Part shown: piece by piece, positions 1 through 6,415 of the stretch | Numbering within the stretch: position 1 is the first letter of the stretch | Layout: each line of letters opens with the position of its first letter | NCBI GenBank assembly: GCA_020025915.1 | Contig: JAHHRH010000047.1 | Span: 1 to 10,785 of the forward strand | Length of the DNA stretch: 10,785 nucleotides | Source: Sutterella sp. | GTDB lineage: Bacteria; Pseudomonadota; Gammaproteobacteria; Burkholderiales; Burkholderiaceae_F | Direction: 5' to 3' | Translations under genes and position numbers: made by a program | The notes under the pieces: model-generated | Told to the model about the DNA's origin: nothing | What the model saw: the letters and a program-made list of their open reading frames with translations, nothing else | Database searches by the model: none

Positions 1-138
1 CGAAAGCAATCGCAGACTCGGTTCGAAAGAGGCTTTGGATCTTGCTTGTGGTCGCCTTCGTATTTCGCCGCAAGCTGCGGCGGAGCTCCTCTCTCGATTA
101 TTAAGACATACATCGAAAATCAGGAGACGCCTGATTAA
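1..138 (+). CDS. tnpA: IS200/IS605-family transposase TnpA, C-terminal fragment (cut by window edge)
   Basis: The first reading frame is open from base 1 to a TAA at 136-138 and encodes 45 residues. It reads LWSPSYFAASCGGAP followed by IIKTYIENQ, the typical C-terminal end of the small Y1 (HUH) transposases of the IS200/IS605 group. The Tyr of YIENQ (codon at 109-111) is in the place of the catalytic tyrosine that attacks single-stranded DNA at the element ends. The rest of the gene, including the HUH metal site, would lie to the left of the window, so I cannot tell whether the copy is intact. A hairpin typical of the right end of such elements follows 11 bp after the stop. There is no tnpB downstream, so this looks like a tnpA-only (IS200-like) element or one whose other genes lie upstream. 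A different ORF starting at 35 is a frame shadow of this gene. Confidence 0.8.
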   Translation, partial: RKQSQTRFERGFGSCLWSPSYFAASCGGAPLSIIKTYIENQETPD

Positions 139-146
139 CCTAAAAC

Positions 147-193
147 TGCGCGGCTTATATCTCCGCTCTAAAGGACGAAGCTTTACGCCGCAA
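147..193 (+). mobile_element. Probable right-end hairpin of the IS200/IS605-type element
   Basis: An outer stem GCGGC (150-154) pairs with GCCGC (187-191). Inside it, 161-168 pairs imperfectly with 173-180 around a four-base loop, leaving unpaired bases on both sides. A long imperfect subterminal hairpin just after tnpA is the structure TnpA recognises as single-stranded DNA in this family. The bases between the two stems (TTATAT on one side, CTTTAC on the other) also resemble IS200-type ends as I remember them. The exact cleavage site to the right of the hairpin cannot be fixed without the left end or an empty-site comparison. Confidence 0.6.
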
Positions 194-318
194 TTGGGTA
201 AGACTTTGCGTCCGAGGTGGAATCCACCACCCTGGTCGCTAGACTTCCTGCTAAACTCTTATTATCGATTCTTTAAGGTCATAATCGCATTTGACCATTT
301 TGATAAAGGATAATTTCA

Positions 319-663
319 ATGACCGATGCACAGACCACCGAGGAAACTGCTCCGCAACTTCAGAAGGGTCCCTTCATTCATACCCTTCGTCTTTATCTGG
401 TTGGGGGGCAACAGTTTACGCTCAATGAAGTGTCGGATTCTCCTGAAGTTCCGCGAAATGTCGTGGCGTTTATTAACGCTTGGCGTGAAAAGAAGGATGT
501 TTGGCACAGCCCCAATAACGATCCTCGTTTCGGTGTTCGCGTGAAGGATGTTTCGCTTTACGAATATCATATCGGTCAGCCGAAGAATCCTGAAGCACTC
601 AACAAGAACGAGGCTGAGGTCGAGGTTGCTGCTGAGGCTGAAAAGCCCGCTGAAGAAGCCTAA
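319..663 (+). CDS. Small hypothetical protein with acidic C-terminal tail
   Basis: A 114-residue protein I do not recognise. A start at 319 is supported by an AAGGA Shine-Dalgarno sequence about 10 bases upstream. Residues 1-15 are polar. About residues 18-85 look like a compact, soluble mixed alpha/beta domain, with the strands HTLRLYLVGG and YEYHIG and a helix around VVAFINAWREKKD. The last 25 residues are rich in Glu and Ala and are probably disordered. There is no signal peptide or membrane segment. It stands alone: a partial transposase lies upstream and a strong terminator 20 bp downstream, so it is probably transcribed as a single gene. A possible -10 hexamer CATAAT is at 280-285, but I see no good -35. 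Good codon structure and the flanking SD and terminator argue for a real gene; its function is unknown. Confidence 0.8.
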   Translation: MTDAQTTEETAPQLQKGPFIHTLRLYLVGGQQFTLNEVSDSPEVPRNVVAFINAWREKKDVWHSPNNDPRFGVRVKDVSLYEYHIGQPKNPEALNKNEAEVEVAAEAEKPAEEA

Positions 664-682
664 GCAAATCAGTGATGTTTAA

Positions 683-717
683 CCGGACTGCTTTAAAGCA
701 AAGCAGTTCGGTTTTTT
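683..717 (+). terminator. Rho-independent terminator of the 319-663 gene
   Basis: A 12-bp stem (683-694 with 700-711, one G-T pair) around a five-base loop is followed by a run of six T from 712. It lies 20 bp after the stop codon and is a textbook intrinsic terminator. Confidence 0.9.
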
Positions 718-742
718 ATTTGGAATTTCTGTCGCAAATGGT

Positions 743-770
743 TTGCAGGTGCTTAGGTATTTGCTAGACT
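743..770 (+). promoter_or_regulatory. Candidate sigma70 promoter of the PII gene
   Basis: TTGCAG (743-748) and TAGACT (765-770) are separated by 16 bp, about 50 bp upstream of the PII start codon. Both hexamers are imperfect, so this is tentative. I looked for the GG-N10-GC pattern of a sigma54 promoter, which often drives PII genes, and did not find it in this gap. Confidence 0.35.
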
Positions 771-819
771 TTTGTGCATTATGTGTTTTACATCCGGAGC
801 ATGCCGGTAAAGAAGTGTC

Positions 820-1158
820 ATGAAGCTGATTGTTGCCGTTATTAAACCTTTTAAGCTTGACGAAGTTCGCGAAGCACTGGCAGATGCCGGGATTAATGGT
901 CTCACTGTGACTGAAGTCAAGGGGTTTGGTCGCCAGAAGGGACATACTGAGCTCTATCGTGGTGCTGAGTATGTTGTGGATTTCTTGCCAAAGCTCAAGA
1001 TTGAAGCAGTTGTTTCGGACGATATCGTTGAGCAAGGGATTGAGGCTCTGCGTAAGGCTGCGTATACGGGAAAGATTGGTGATGGCAAAATCTTCGTCTA
1101 CGAAGTCGAACAGGCCATTCGTATTCGAACAGGGGAAACGGGCGAAGGCGCTTTGTAA
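820..1158 (+). CDS. glnB: PII nitrogen regulatory protein (GlnB/GlnK family)
   Basis: A 112-residue signal transduction protein, exactly the usual family length. PII trimers sense 2-oxoglutarate and ATP/ADP and control glutamine synthetase adenylylation, NtrB/NtrC and ammonium channels by direct contact. The T-loop (about residues 37-55) is complete and includes RGAEY with Tyr51, the residue uridylylated by GlnD. The B-loop TGKIGDGKIF (about 83-92) and the C-terminal RIRTGE (101-106), which contact the nucleotide, are intact. The start at 820 matches the family N-terminus MKLIVAVIKPFKLDEVREAL. An AAGAAG about 6 bp upstream is a modest ribosome site. The gene is flanked by terminators on both sides, so it appears monocistronic. 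There is no amtB next to it, so I favour glnB over glnK, but sequence alone does not separate them. Confidence 0.95.
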   Translation: MKLIVAVIKPFKLDEVREALADAGINGLTVTEVKGFGRQKGHTELYRGAEYVVDFLPKLKIEAVVSDDIVEQGIEALRKAAYTGKIGDGKIFVYEVEQAIRIRTGETGEGAL

Positions 1159-1171
1159 AATACCAAAAGCC

Positions 1172-1222
1172 AAAAAGCGGGTTGATAAGATCAGATTACC
1201 TGACTTTATCAACCCGCTTTTT
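1172..1222. terminator. Bidirectional terminator between the PII gene and the Smr gene
   Basis: A perfect 17-bp inverted repeat (1172-1188 with 1206-1222) has A-runs at one end and T-runs at the other. The internal TCAG/CTGA (1191-1194 with 1200-1203) extends the helix. It is placed 13 bp after the PII stop and 15 bp after the end of the convergent Smr gene, so it can end transcription from both sides. Confidence 0.9.
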
Positions 1223-1237
1223 GTTGATGAGTGACGC

Positions 1238-1900
1238 TTAAGTATGGAGCGGATTTTTCTTTTGAGAGATCAAAACGCGTACAGCCCCTGAGTCACCATC
1301 CGTTGGAGGTGTTTGAACAAATGCCATGACTTCGATACGTTGCTTGAGCCAACGACGCACCATTTCTTTTAGGACACTTTGTCCGCCTTCACTACCATAG
1401 CCCTTACCGTGCACAATGCGTAAACAGCGGTAGCCACGGAGTTGGCTATCGTGAATGAAACGAGCAACCGCTTCGCGAGCTTCCTCAATACGAAGGCCAT
1501 GAAGGTCAATGTGAGCCTCAATGGTCCATTCCCCACGATAAAGTTTGCGAGGAATGTCTGGTGAGACACCTTGGCGGCGATAGAGCCGACCATCCTCACT
1601 TTCAAGAAACACGGTCGGATCATGTTGATCTGACATGTTCGCTTGAAGGATCTCTTCGCGTTCAGTAACAATGCTTCGAGCGACGGGACGAGGCTTAGGT
1701 GCCTTGGTGTCGGCCAAATTTTTTTGAGGCATGCGTTTGACGCCAAACTCAGCCATCGCTGCCGCAAATTGATTGGCTTCGCAATGGCGTCGATTGGCTT
1801 CTTCATGCTGTTTGCGTGCTTTTTCTTCGCGCGCTTGAGCTTCTTCCTTGAGGGCTTTGCTGACCTTCTTAAGGTCAGCAAAGTTGTTGATCGTATGCAT
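1238..1900 (-). CDS. Smr-domain protein (MutS2/SmrB-like nuclease family)
   Basis: A 220-residue protein. Residues 1-50 are a highly charged helix rich in Lys, Glu and Ala, likely a coiled coil. Residues 50-125 are a basic linker ending in a short conserved-looking stretch (YRRQGVSPDIPRKLYRGE). The Smr domain spans about 128-215, with the signature IDLHGLRIEEA (DLHG at 132-135), HGKG at 164-167, and the closing SGAVRVLI. Stand-alone Smr proteins in proteobacteria (SmrA, SmrB) are nucleases, and SmrB cleaves mRNA between collided ribosomes; whether this one does so is an inference from family and layout. It has parts resembling both SmrA and SmrB, so I give no symbol. It begins 39 bp after the trxB stop on the same strand, so the two are probably co-transcribed. 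The start at 1900 has no clear Shine-Dalgarno sequence, so translation may be weak or coupled to trxB. Confidence 0.88.
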   Translation of the reverse strand: MHTINNFADLKKVSKALKEEAQAREEKARKQHEEANRRHCEANQFAAAMAEFGVKRMPQKNLADTKAPKPRPVARSIVTEREEILQANMSDQHDPTVFLESEDGRLYRRQGVSPDIPRKLYRGEWTIEAHIDLHGLRIEEAREAVARFIHDSQLRGYRCLRIVHGKGYGSEGGQSVLKEMVRRWLKQRIEVMAFVQTPPTDGDSGAVRVLISQKKNPLHT

Positions 1901-1939
1901 AACGAATGAAGACTTTATTGTTCAGAGAATCGATAAAAG

Positions 1940-2893
1940 TTACTGCTGGGCTTCTAAGAAACGTTGAGCATCTAAGGCGGCCATGCAACCCGTCGCTGCG
2001 GATGTGACAGCCTGACGATAGATCTGGTCTTGCACGTCGCCCGCGGCAAAGACACCGGGGACAGACGTAGCGGTCGCAGCTGGAGCTCGAGAACCAGCCG
2101 TAACAATATAGCCGTTTTGTAACTCTAACTGGCCTTCAAAGAGGCTTGTGTTTGGACGATGACCGATTGCAATGAAGGCACCAGAGACTTCCACGGTTTT
2201 TTGTTCTTCACCGACCATGCTTTCAAGACGAAGACCGGTGACGCCATTATCGTCACCGAGAACTTCATTGACCGTACGATTGAGTTCAAGCGAAATGCGG
2301 CCTTCTTTGACGGCTTCCATGAGATGGTCAATGAGAATAGGCTCGGCACGGAATGTGTCACGACGGTGTACCAACGTCACATGACTCGCAATATTGCTGA
2401 GATAGAGCGCTTCTTCAACAGCTGCATTGCCACCACCAACAACAGCGACCGGCTTGCTGCGATAGAAGAAACCGTCACAGGTAGCACAGCCCGAGATGCC
2501 GCGACCACGGTAGGCCGTTTCGCTCTCTAAACCGAGATACATGGCGGAAGCTCCAGTGGCAATAATCAAGGTGTCGCAGGTATATGTGGTACCCATGTCG
2601 CCTTGGAGCACAAACGGACGGACTGAGAGGTCGGCCTTATTAATCATGTCAAACACAATTTCAGTACCAAAACGCTCTGCCTGTTTTTGCAAGCGCTCCA
2701 TTAGTTCAGGACCTTGGATGCCTTCGGCAGCAGAAGGCCAATTGTCGACTTCAGACGTGGTCATTAACTGACCGCCATGATCCATTCCGGTAATCAAAAC
2801 GGGTTTAAGATTCGCACGGGCTGCATACGTGGCAGCAGTATAACCGGCAGGACCGGAACCGAGAATGATGACCTGGCTATGCTTGGTTTCCAT
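1940..2893 (-). CDS. trxB: Thioredoxin-disulfide reductase
   Basis: A 317-residue cytoplasmic flavoenzyme that passes electrons from NADPH through FAD and a redox disulfide to thioredoxin. The FAD-binding GSGPAG is at residues 12-17. The active-site CATC is at 136-139, the NADPH-binding GGGNAA at 153-158 followed by HRRDTFRA at 176-183, and the second FAD motif GVFAAGDV at about 280-287. Length and C-terminus (YRQAVTSAATGCMAALDAQRFL) fit the low-molecular-weight bacterial type. The frame is open 20 codons further upstream (to 2953), but the start METKHS at 2893 matches the family and has a TAAGGA ribosome site about 8 bp upstream. An extended start would also have to cross the inverted repeat at 2914-2941. 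The gene leads a probable trxB-smr operon and diverges from ftsK, an order I recall from other Burkholderiales. Confidence 0.96.
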   Translation of the reverse strand: METKHSQVIILGSGPAGYTAATYAARANLKPVLITGMDHGGQLMTTSEVDNWPSAAEGIQGPELMERLQKQAERFGTEIVFDMINKADLSVRPFVLQGDMGTTYTCDTLIIATGASAMYLGLESETAYRGRGISGCATCDGFFYRSKPVAVVGGGNAAVEEALYLSNIASHVTLVHRRDTFRAEPILIDHLMEAVKEGRISLELNRTVNEVLGDDNGVTGLRLESMVGEEQKTVEVSGAFIAIGHRPNTSLFEGQLELQNGYIVTAGSRAPAATATSVPGVFAAGDVQDQIYRQAVTSAATGCMAALDAQRFLEAQQ

Positions 2894-2913
2894 GATGCGT
2901 TCCTTACTCGATA

Positions 2914-2941
2914 GATTCTGACAACAAAGAATGTCAGAATC
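2914..2941. repeat. Perfect 10-bp inverted repeat just upstream of trxB
   Basis: GATTCTGACA (2914-2923) and TGTCAGAATC (2932-2941) are exact reverse complements separated by 8 bp. The repeat ends 20 bp before the trxB start codon and leaves the ribosome site free. It has no T-run, so it is not a terminator. It could be an operator for a dimeric regulator or a hairpin in the trxB leader. Confidence 0.65.
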
Positions 2942-3013
2942 GTGAATAATCAAAATCGATTCTCAAAGAGAGAATAGGTTTTGTTGATTTTATCCCGAAT
3001 TTCGATAGGAAAG

Positions 3014-3034
3014 GTTTAATTGATGGGATTAAAC
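3014..3034. repeat. 7-bp inverted repeat with 7-bp spacer in the trxB/ftsK gap
   Basis: GTTTAAT (3014-3020) and ATTAAAC (3028-3034) form a perfect AT-rich dyad in the middle of the 286-bp divergent region. The spacing suits a dimeric helix-turn-helix protein. Nothing else in the sequence identifies the binder. The rest of this gap contains no gene and no promoter I can call with confidence in either direction. Confidence 0.4.
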
Positions 3035-3179
3035 AGGCATAGCGCAATATGTTGTAACGAATTCGAGATGATGACGAAATAGGATCCCGTCGACAAAAAG
3101 CCGAACGAATACGTCAGATCTTTCTAAAATGAATAGAAGACTTGGCAACGCGAATAGCACAAGAATAATCACACGAACT

Positions 3180-5624
3180 ATGGCAAAAGAAGCAAAAAAG
3201 AGTACGCGTAAAAAAAAGACGCTAGTCCCTGAGGTGACTCAAGAAGAGGGAGCAACTCGAGGAAAGGATTTAAAAACGATATTGTCAGCTTGGTTCATGG
3301 GGGCTGTGCGTACCTTATGGGCTTGGAGTTGGTTACTCTCTGTTTTTATAGCGATTGTTCTCGCTTTGATGTTAGGCACTTATTCGCTCAACGACCCCGC
3401 TTTTTCGGTTGCTAGCGGACGCACACCCCATAATTTTTGTGGTGCTCTCGGGGCATGGACTGCCGATTTTATGTTGTCGGCTTTTGGGTTTTCTGCCTGG
3501 TGGTTTGTGCTTGGCAGTACAATGATAGGTTTTTTCGCTATTCGTACGGCCTGGCGACGTATGAACGGTGAAACGGATCCTTTGAGAATTAATCCACCGA
3601 AACTTACAGCCGCTGTGGGCTTTGTTGCCCTCTTGGTGGGCTCCACTTGCTTAGAAGCTTTACGTTTACGTCGATTCCAAATGATTTTGCCTGGTGAGCC
3701 TGGCGGAATTGTTGGTGATAGTTTGGCTTGGGGCATTCGTCACTATATTGGTGTCGGGCTTTCGACGACTTTTTTCTTTGCTTTGATTGCGATCGGCTTG
3801 TCGCTTCTGATGGATTTTCAATGGAGTCTTGTGGTCGAGCGTATTGGGCGCCCGATATGCCGTTGGTTTATTGATCCGATTTGGCGACTCTTTACCAAGA
3901 AAAAAGAGGCGGTTGAGGAAGATGTTCCTGATGTGAAGTCAATCAATGAGGAGTCGTTGCCAACGGCGTCGTCGTTACGCATTCTTCGTCCGAGCGAAGA
4001 GCAGGCGATCACAGACTCGATTGACGAACCAACTTTATCTGATGTTGAGCCGATGGGCGAGACGGTGCTTGTTGACATGCCTTCGGTGATGAAGGAGGCA
4101 CAAGCTTGTACACAAACGGTGCGACCAGTAGTAGTCAAGCCAGTTTCCCTTAAGACGAATGCGTTGAGTATGGCACTACTAGATGATCCCGATCAGCAGG
4201 CCGAAAAAAGTAGCGAAGAATCTTTGGCGATGACGGGCCGTTTGATTGTGTCGAAGTTGAAGAGTTACGGTATTGACGCTGAAGTCACAGGAGCGCAAAC
4301 GGGCCCGGTCATTACGCAGTTTTGGCTTGAGCCTGGCGCAGGCGTCAAAGGTTCTCAGATTGAAGGCGCGCGCGATGATCTTCGTCGTACGTTAGGGGTA
4401 CAAGCTGTTCGTGTTGTGCCTAGTATCCCTGGGACAAGTTATATCGGTTTAGAAGTCCCTAATCCAGTTCGTGAAACTGTTCGACTCAAAGAAATTTTGG
4501 ATAGTAAAGCGTTTCGTCAGAGTTCAGCGCCTCTTACGTTGGCTTTGGGTAAGGATATTGCGGGTAAACCGTTCGCGATTGATCTTGCCAAAATGCCCCA
4601 TCTTTTGGTGGCAGGGACAACGGGGTCAGGGAAGTCGGTGGGCATTAATGCCATGATTCTCTCGATGCTTTACCGTAATACGCCTGCAGACCTCCGTTTG
4701 GTGTTGATCGATCCGAAGATGTTGGAATTTTCGCTTTATAACGGCATTCCGCACCTCTTGTGTCCGGTCGTCACGGATATGAATAAGGCCGCCTCGGCCT
4801 TGAAGTGGCTCACCAAAGAAATGGATCGCCGCTATGCGGTGATGAGTCATGTCGGCGTACGTCACTTCAATAACTACAACGAGAAAATTCGTAAGGTTGC
4901 AGCGCAAGGCGAGGTGATTCCTGATCCGATGGCGGCGGCTGATGATCCGGCTGCTAAGCCACTTGAAACATGGCCGTTTGTGGTGTGTATCATCGACGAA
5001 TTAGCGGACTTGATGCTGACCAATCGAAAAGAAGTCGAAGGTGAGATCACACGCTTGACACAAAAAGCTCGTGCCGCTGGTATTCATCTCGTGATTGCTA
5101 CGCAGCGCCCGTCAGTAGACGTGGTGACGAGTTTGATTAAGGCGAACGTGCCAACAAGAATATCGTTCCAGGTCGCATCGGGGGTAGATAGCCGAGTGAT
5201 TTTGGGTGAAAGCGGTGCTGAGTCTTTGCTTGGTTGGGGCGATATGTTGCTCAGACGTCCTGGGGTACCTCAGGCTACTCGTATTCAAGGGTGTTTTGTG
5301 GCTGACGATGAAGTACTTCGTGTGGTTGCAGAGCTGAGAAAGATGGGTGAGCCCGAGTACATCAATGCAGTGACTGAAACTGAAGAAGAAAGTGAAGGTG
5401 AGACTGCTAGTGTTGGGCGTCGATCAGGGGAATCTGATCCGCTTTATGACAAGGCGGTTGATTTAGTGCTCCGTGAGCGTCGAGCGACGATTTCCTTTGT
5501 TCAGCGACATTTAGGTATTGGTTATAACCGTGCAGCTAACCTACTAGAAGCTATGGAAGAAGCTCGCGTGGTGAGTAAGGCCAACAGCGCGGGTCGTCGA
5601 GAAATATTGGTTCAGGAAAATTAA
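3180..5624 (+). CDS. ftsK: DNA translocase FtsK (short form)
   Basis: A septal motor that pumps chromosomal DNA and activates XerCD recombination at dif during division. With the start at 3180 it has 814 residues (MAKEAKKS, a basic cytoplasmic end). About residues 40-225 hold roughly four membrane helices, for example around WLLSVFIAIVLALML and TTFFFALIAIGLSLLM. A short acidic linker of about 110 residues replaces the long linker of E. coli FtsK (1329 residues). The alpha domain follows, then the RecA-like motor with Walker A GTTGSGKS (Lys485) and Walker B IIDELAD (Asp606, Glu607). The C-terminal winged-helix gamma domain (about 752-814), with YNRAANLLEAMEE, reads KOPS sequences. All key motifs are intact. 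An in-frame ATG at 3129 would add 17 residues. Neither start has a good ribosome site; I prefer 3180 by family appearance. lolA follows after 2 bp. Confidence 0.95.
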   Translation: MAKEAKKSTRKKKTLVPEVTQEEGATRGKDLKTILSAWFMGAVRTLWAWSWLLSVFIAIVLALMLGTYSLNDPAFSVASGRTPHNFCGALGAWTADFMLSAFGFSAWWFVLGSTMIGFFAIRTAWRRMNGETDPLRINPPKLTAAVGFVALLVGSTCLEALRLRRFQMILPGEPGGIVGDSLAWGIRHYIGVGLSTTFFFALIAIGLSLLMDFQWSLVVERIGRPICRWFIDPIWRLFTKKKEAVEEDVPDVKSINEESLPTASSLRILRPSEEQAITDSIDEPTLSDVEPMGETVLVDMPSVMKEAQACTQTVRPVVVKPVSLKTNALSMALLDDPDQQAEKSSEESLAMTGRLIVSKLKSYGIDAEVTGAQTGPVITQFWLEPGAGVKGSQIEGARDDLRRTLGVQAVRVVPSIPGTSYIGLEVPNPVRETVRLKEILDSKAFRQSSAPLTLALGKDIAGKPFAIDLAKMPHLLVAGTTGSGKSVGINAMILSMLYRNTPADLRLVLIDPKMLEFSLYNGIPHLLCPVVTDMNKAASALKWLTKEMDRRYAVMSHVGVRHFNNYNEKIRKVAAQGEVIPDPMAAADDPAAKPLETWPFVVCIIDELADLMLTNRKEVEGEITRLTQKARAAGIHLVIATQRPSVDVVTSLIKANVPTRISFQVASGVDSRVILGESGAESLLGWGDMLLRRPGVPQATRIQGCFVADDEVLRVVAELRKMGEPEYINAVTETEEESEGETASVGRRSGESDPLYDKAVDLVLRERRATISFVQRHLGIGYNRAANLLEAMEEARVVSKANSAGRREILVQEN

Positions 5625-5626
5625 AA

Positions 5627-6268
5627 ATGATGAAATCGACGCGACGTCTATTTTGTATGGGGCTATGTTTGTTGCCTTTGATGGGTACCTCTTGGGCGAA
5701 GTCGTCTGTATCAGATCAAGCGACTGACAAATTACACGCATTTTTAAAGAAGACCTCGATGGCCGCTGGCGAATTTACTCAAACGGTGGTAGATCGCACA
5801 GGCCGAGAAGCGGCGCCTACATCGACGGGATATTTCCGTTTTATGCGCCCAGGGAAGTTCGAGTGGACCTATGTCACGCCTTATCGTCAAGAAATTATGA
5901 GTGATGGTGAGACGTTATGGATACATGACCCTGACCTCTTCCAAGTGACGGTCAAAAAGCTCTCGGGGGCTTTGCCTAGTACCCCAGCGGCTATTCTTTT
6001 TGGTGATCGTCCGTTTGAGGAAGATTGGACGGTCGTGAATCGCTCGGATGTGGAACTCGAAGCGACCCCAAAAAAGCCTGAGGGCTCCTTTGAACGTGTA
6101 CGCATTACATTTACACCAGAAGGTGAGTTGCACAAGATGGAGCTCTTGGACACTTTTGGTCAAACAACTGAGTTACTCATAAAGGGGTTCGAGCGTAAAA
6201 ATCAGAAATCTGAGACGTTTAAGTTACAGGTTCCAGAAGGCACGGATGTGATCGAGGCTGGATTGTAA
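5627..6268 (+). CDS. lolA: Outer-membrane lipoprotein carrier protein LolA
   Basis: A 213-residue periplasmic chaperone that takes lipoproteins from the LolCDE transporter and hands them to LolB at the outer membrane. The N-terminus is a classic signal peptide: basic MMKSTRR, a hydrophobic core, and a probable cleavage after SWA (residue 24). The mature part has the LolA signature GYFRFMRPGKFEWTY and DGETLWIHDPDLFQV, which form the open beta-barrel around the lipid pocket. The start at 5627 is 2 bp after the ftsK stop; the ribosome site AGGA lies inside the end of ftsK, so translation is likely coupled. The ATG at 5630 is an equally in-frame alternative. The ftsK-lolA pairing is common in beta- and gammaproteobacteria. 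The rarA gene that often follows lolA is absent here. Confidence 0.94.
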   Translation: MMKSTRRLFCMGLCLLPLMGTSWAKSSVSDQATDKLHAFLKKTSMAAGEFTQTVVDRTGREAAPTSTGYFRFMRPGKFEWTYVTPYRQEIMSDGETLWIHDPDLFQVTVKKLSGALPSTPAAILFGDRPFEEDWTVVNRSDVELEATPKKPEGSFERVRITFTPEGELHKMELLDTFGQTTELLIKGFERKNQKSETFKLQVPEGTDVIEAGL

Positions 6269-6299
6269 AAAAAGTAGCCTATGAGGGCTTTTCGCTAAC

Positions 6300-6326
6300 T
6301 TGCCTCGCTAGACGAACTGATACAAT
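6300..6326 (+). promoter_or_regulatory. Candidate extended -10 promoter of the WYL regulator
   Basis: TACAAT (6321-6326) is preceded by TGA, giving the extended -10 form TGnTACAAT. TTGCCT at 6300-6305 is the nearest -35-like hexamer, with a short 15-bp spacer; extended -10 promoters tolerate a poor -35. Transcription would start near 6333 and leave a leader of about 80 bases before the start codon at 6416. Confidence 0.5.
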
Positions 6327-6356
6327 GCTTTGCATAAGTGAAGAATGCTTAAGCAT
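6325..6356. promoter_or_regulatory. Twin palindromes, probable operator of the WYL regulator
   Basis: ATGCTTTGCAT (6325-6335) and ATGCTTAAGCAT (6345-6356) share the arms ATGC/GCAT, and their left ends are exactly 20 bp apart, about two helical turns. The first overlaps the -10 hexamer and likely start site and the second lies in the early leader, so a protein bound here would block RNA polymerase. The regulator encoded 60 bp downstream is the natural candidate (inference). Confidence 0.55.
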
Positions 6357-6415
6357 CTACTTCCGACAAAGTTTTTTCAGTTCATATTTCATCATAAAAG
6401 GCTAGGGGAATTTAC

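Noticed and set aside
216..228. 13-base palindrome GGTGGA-A-TCCACC right of the IS end
   Set aside because: Clean but short, with no T-run and no gene within reach to explain it; I cannot assign it to the element or to the next gene's promoter.
35..313. Open frame of 92 residues over the left edge
   Set aside because: It overlaps the tnpA frame and the IS right-end hairpin, has no ribosome site and an unlikely composition; the tnpA frame explains the first half.
794..807. CCGG-N6-CCGG hairpin in the PII leader
   Set aside because: Only four pairs and too short to support a regulatory claim.
740..819. Sigma54 promoter upstream of the PII gene
   Set aside because: No GG and GC pair with the required 10-bp spacing was found.
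2894..2953. Upstream extension of TrxB by 20 residues
   Set aside because: The internal ATG at 2893 has a good ribosome site and the normal family N-terminus; the extension runs through the inverted repeat.
3059..3121. Cluster of EcoRI, BamHI, SalI and BglII sites, like a cloning polylinker
   Set aside because: About one palindromic hexamer is expected in this length and four are seen, but the sites are spread over 60 bp with ordinary sequence between and no vector sequence nearby; chance is the simpler reading.
6275..6292. Terminator after lolA
   Set aside because: Only a 4-bp AGCC/GGCT stem with TTTTC after it; too weak to call.
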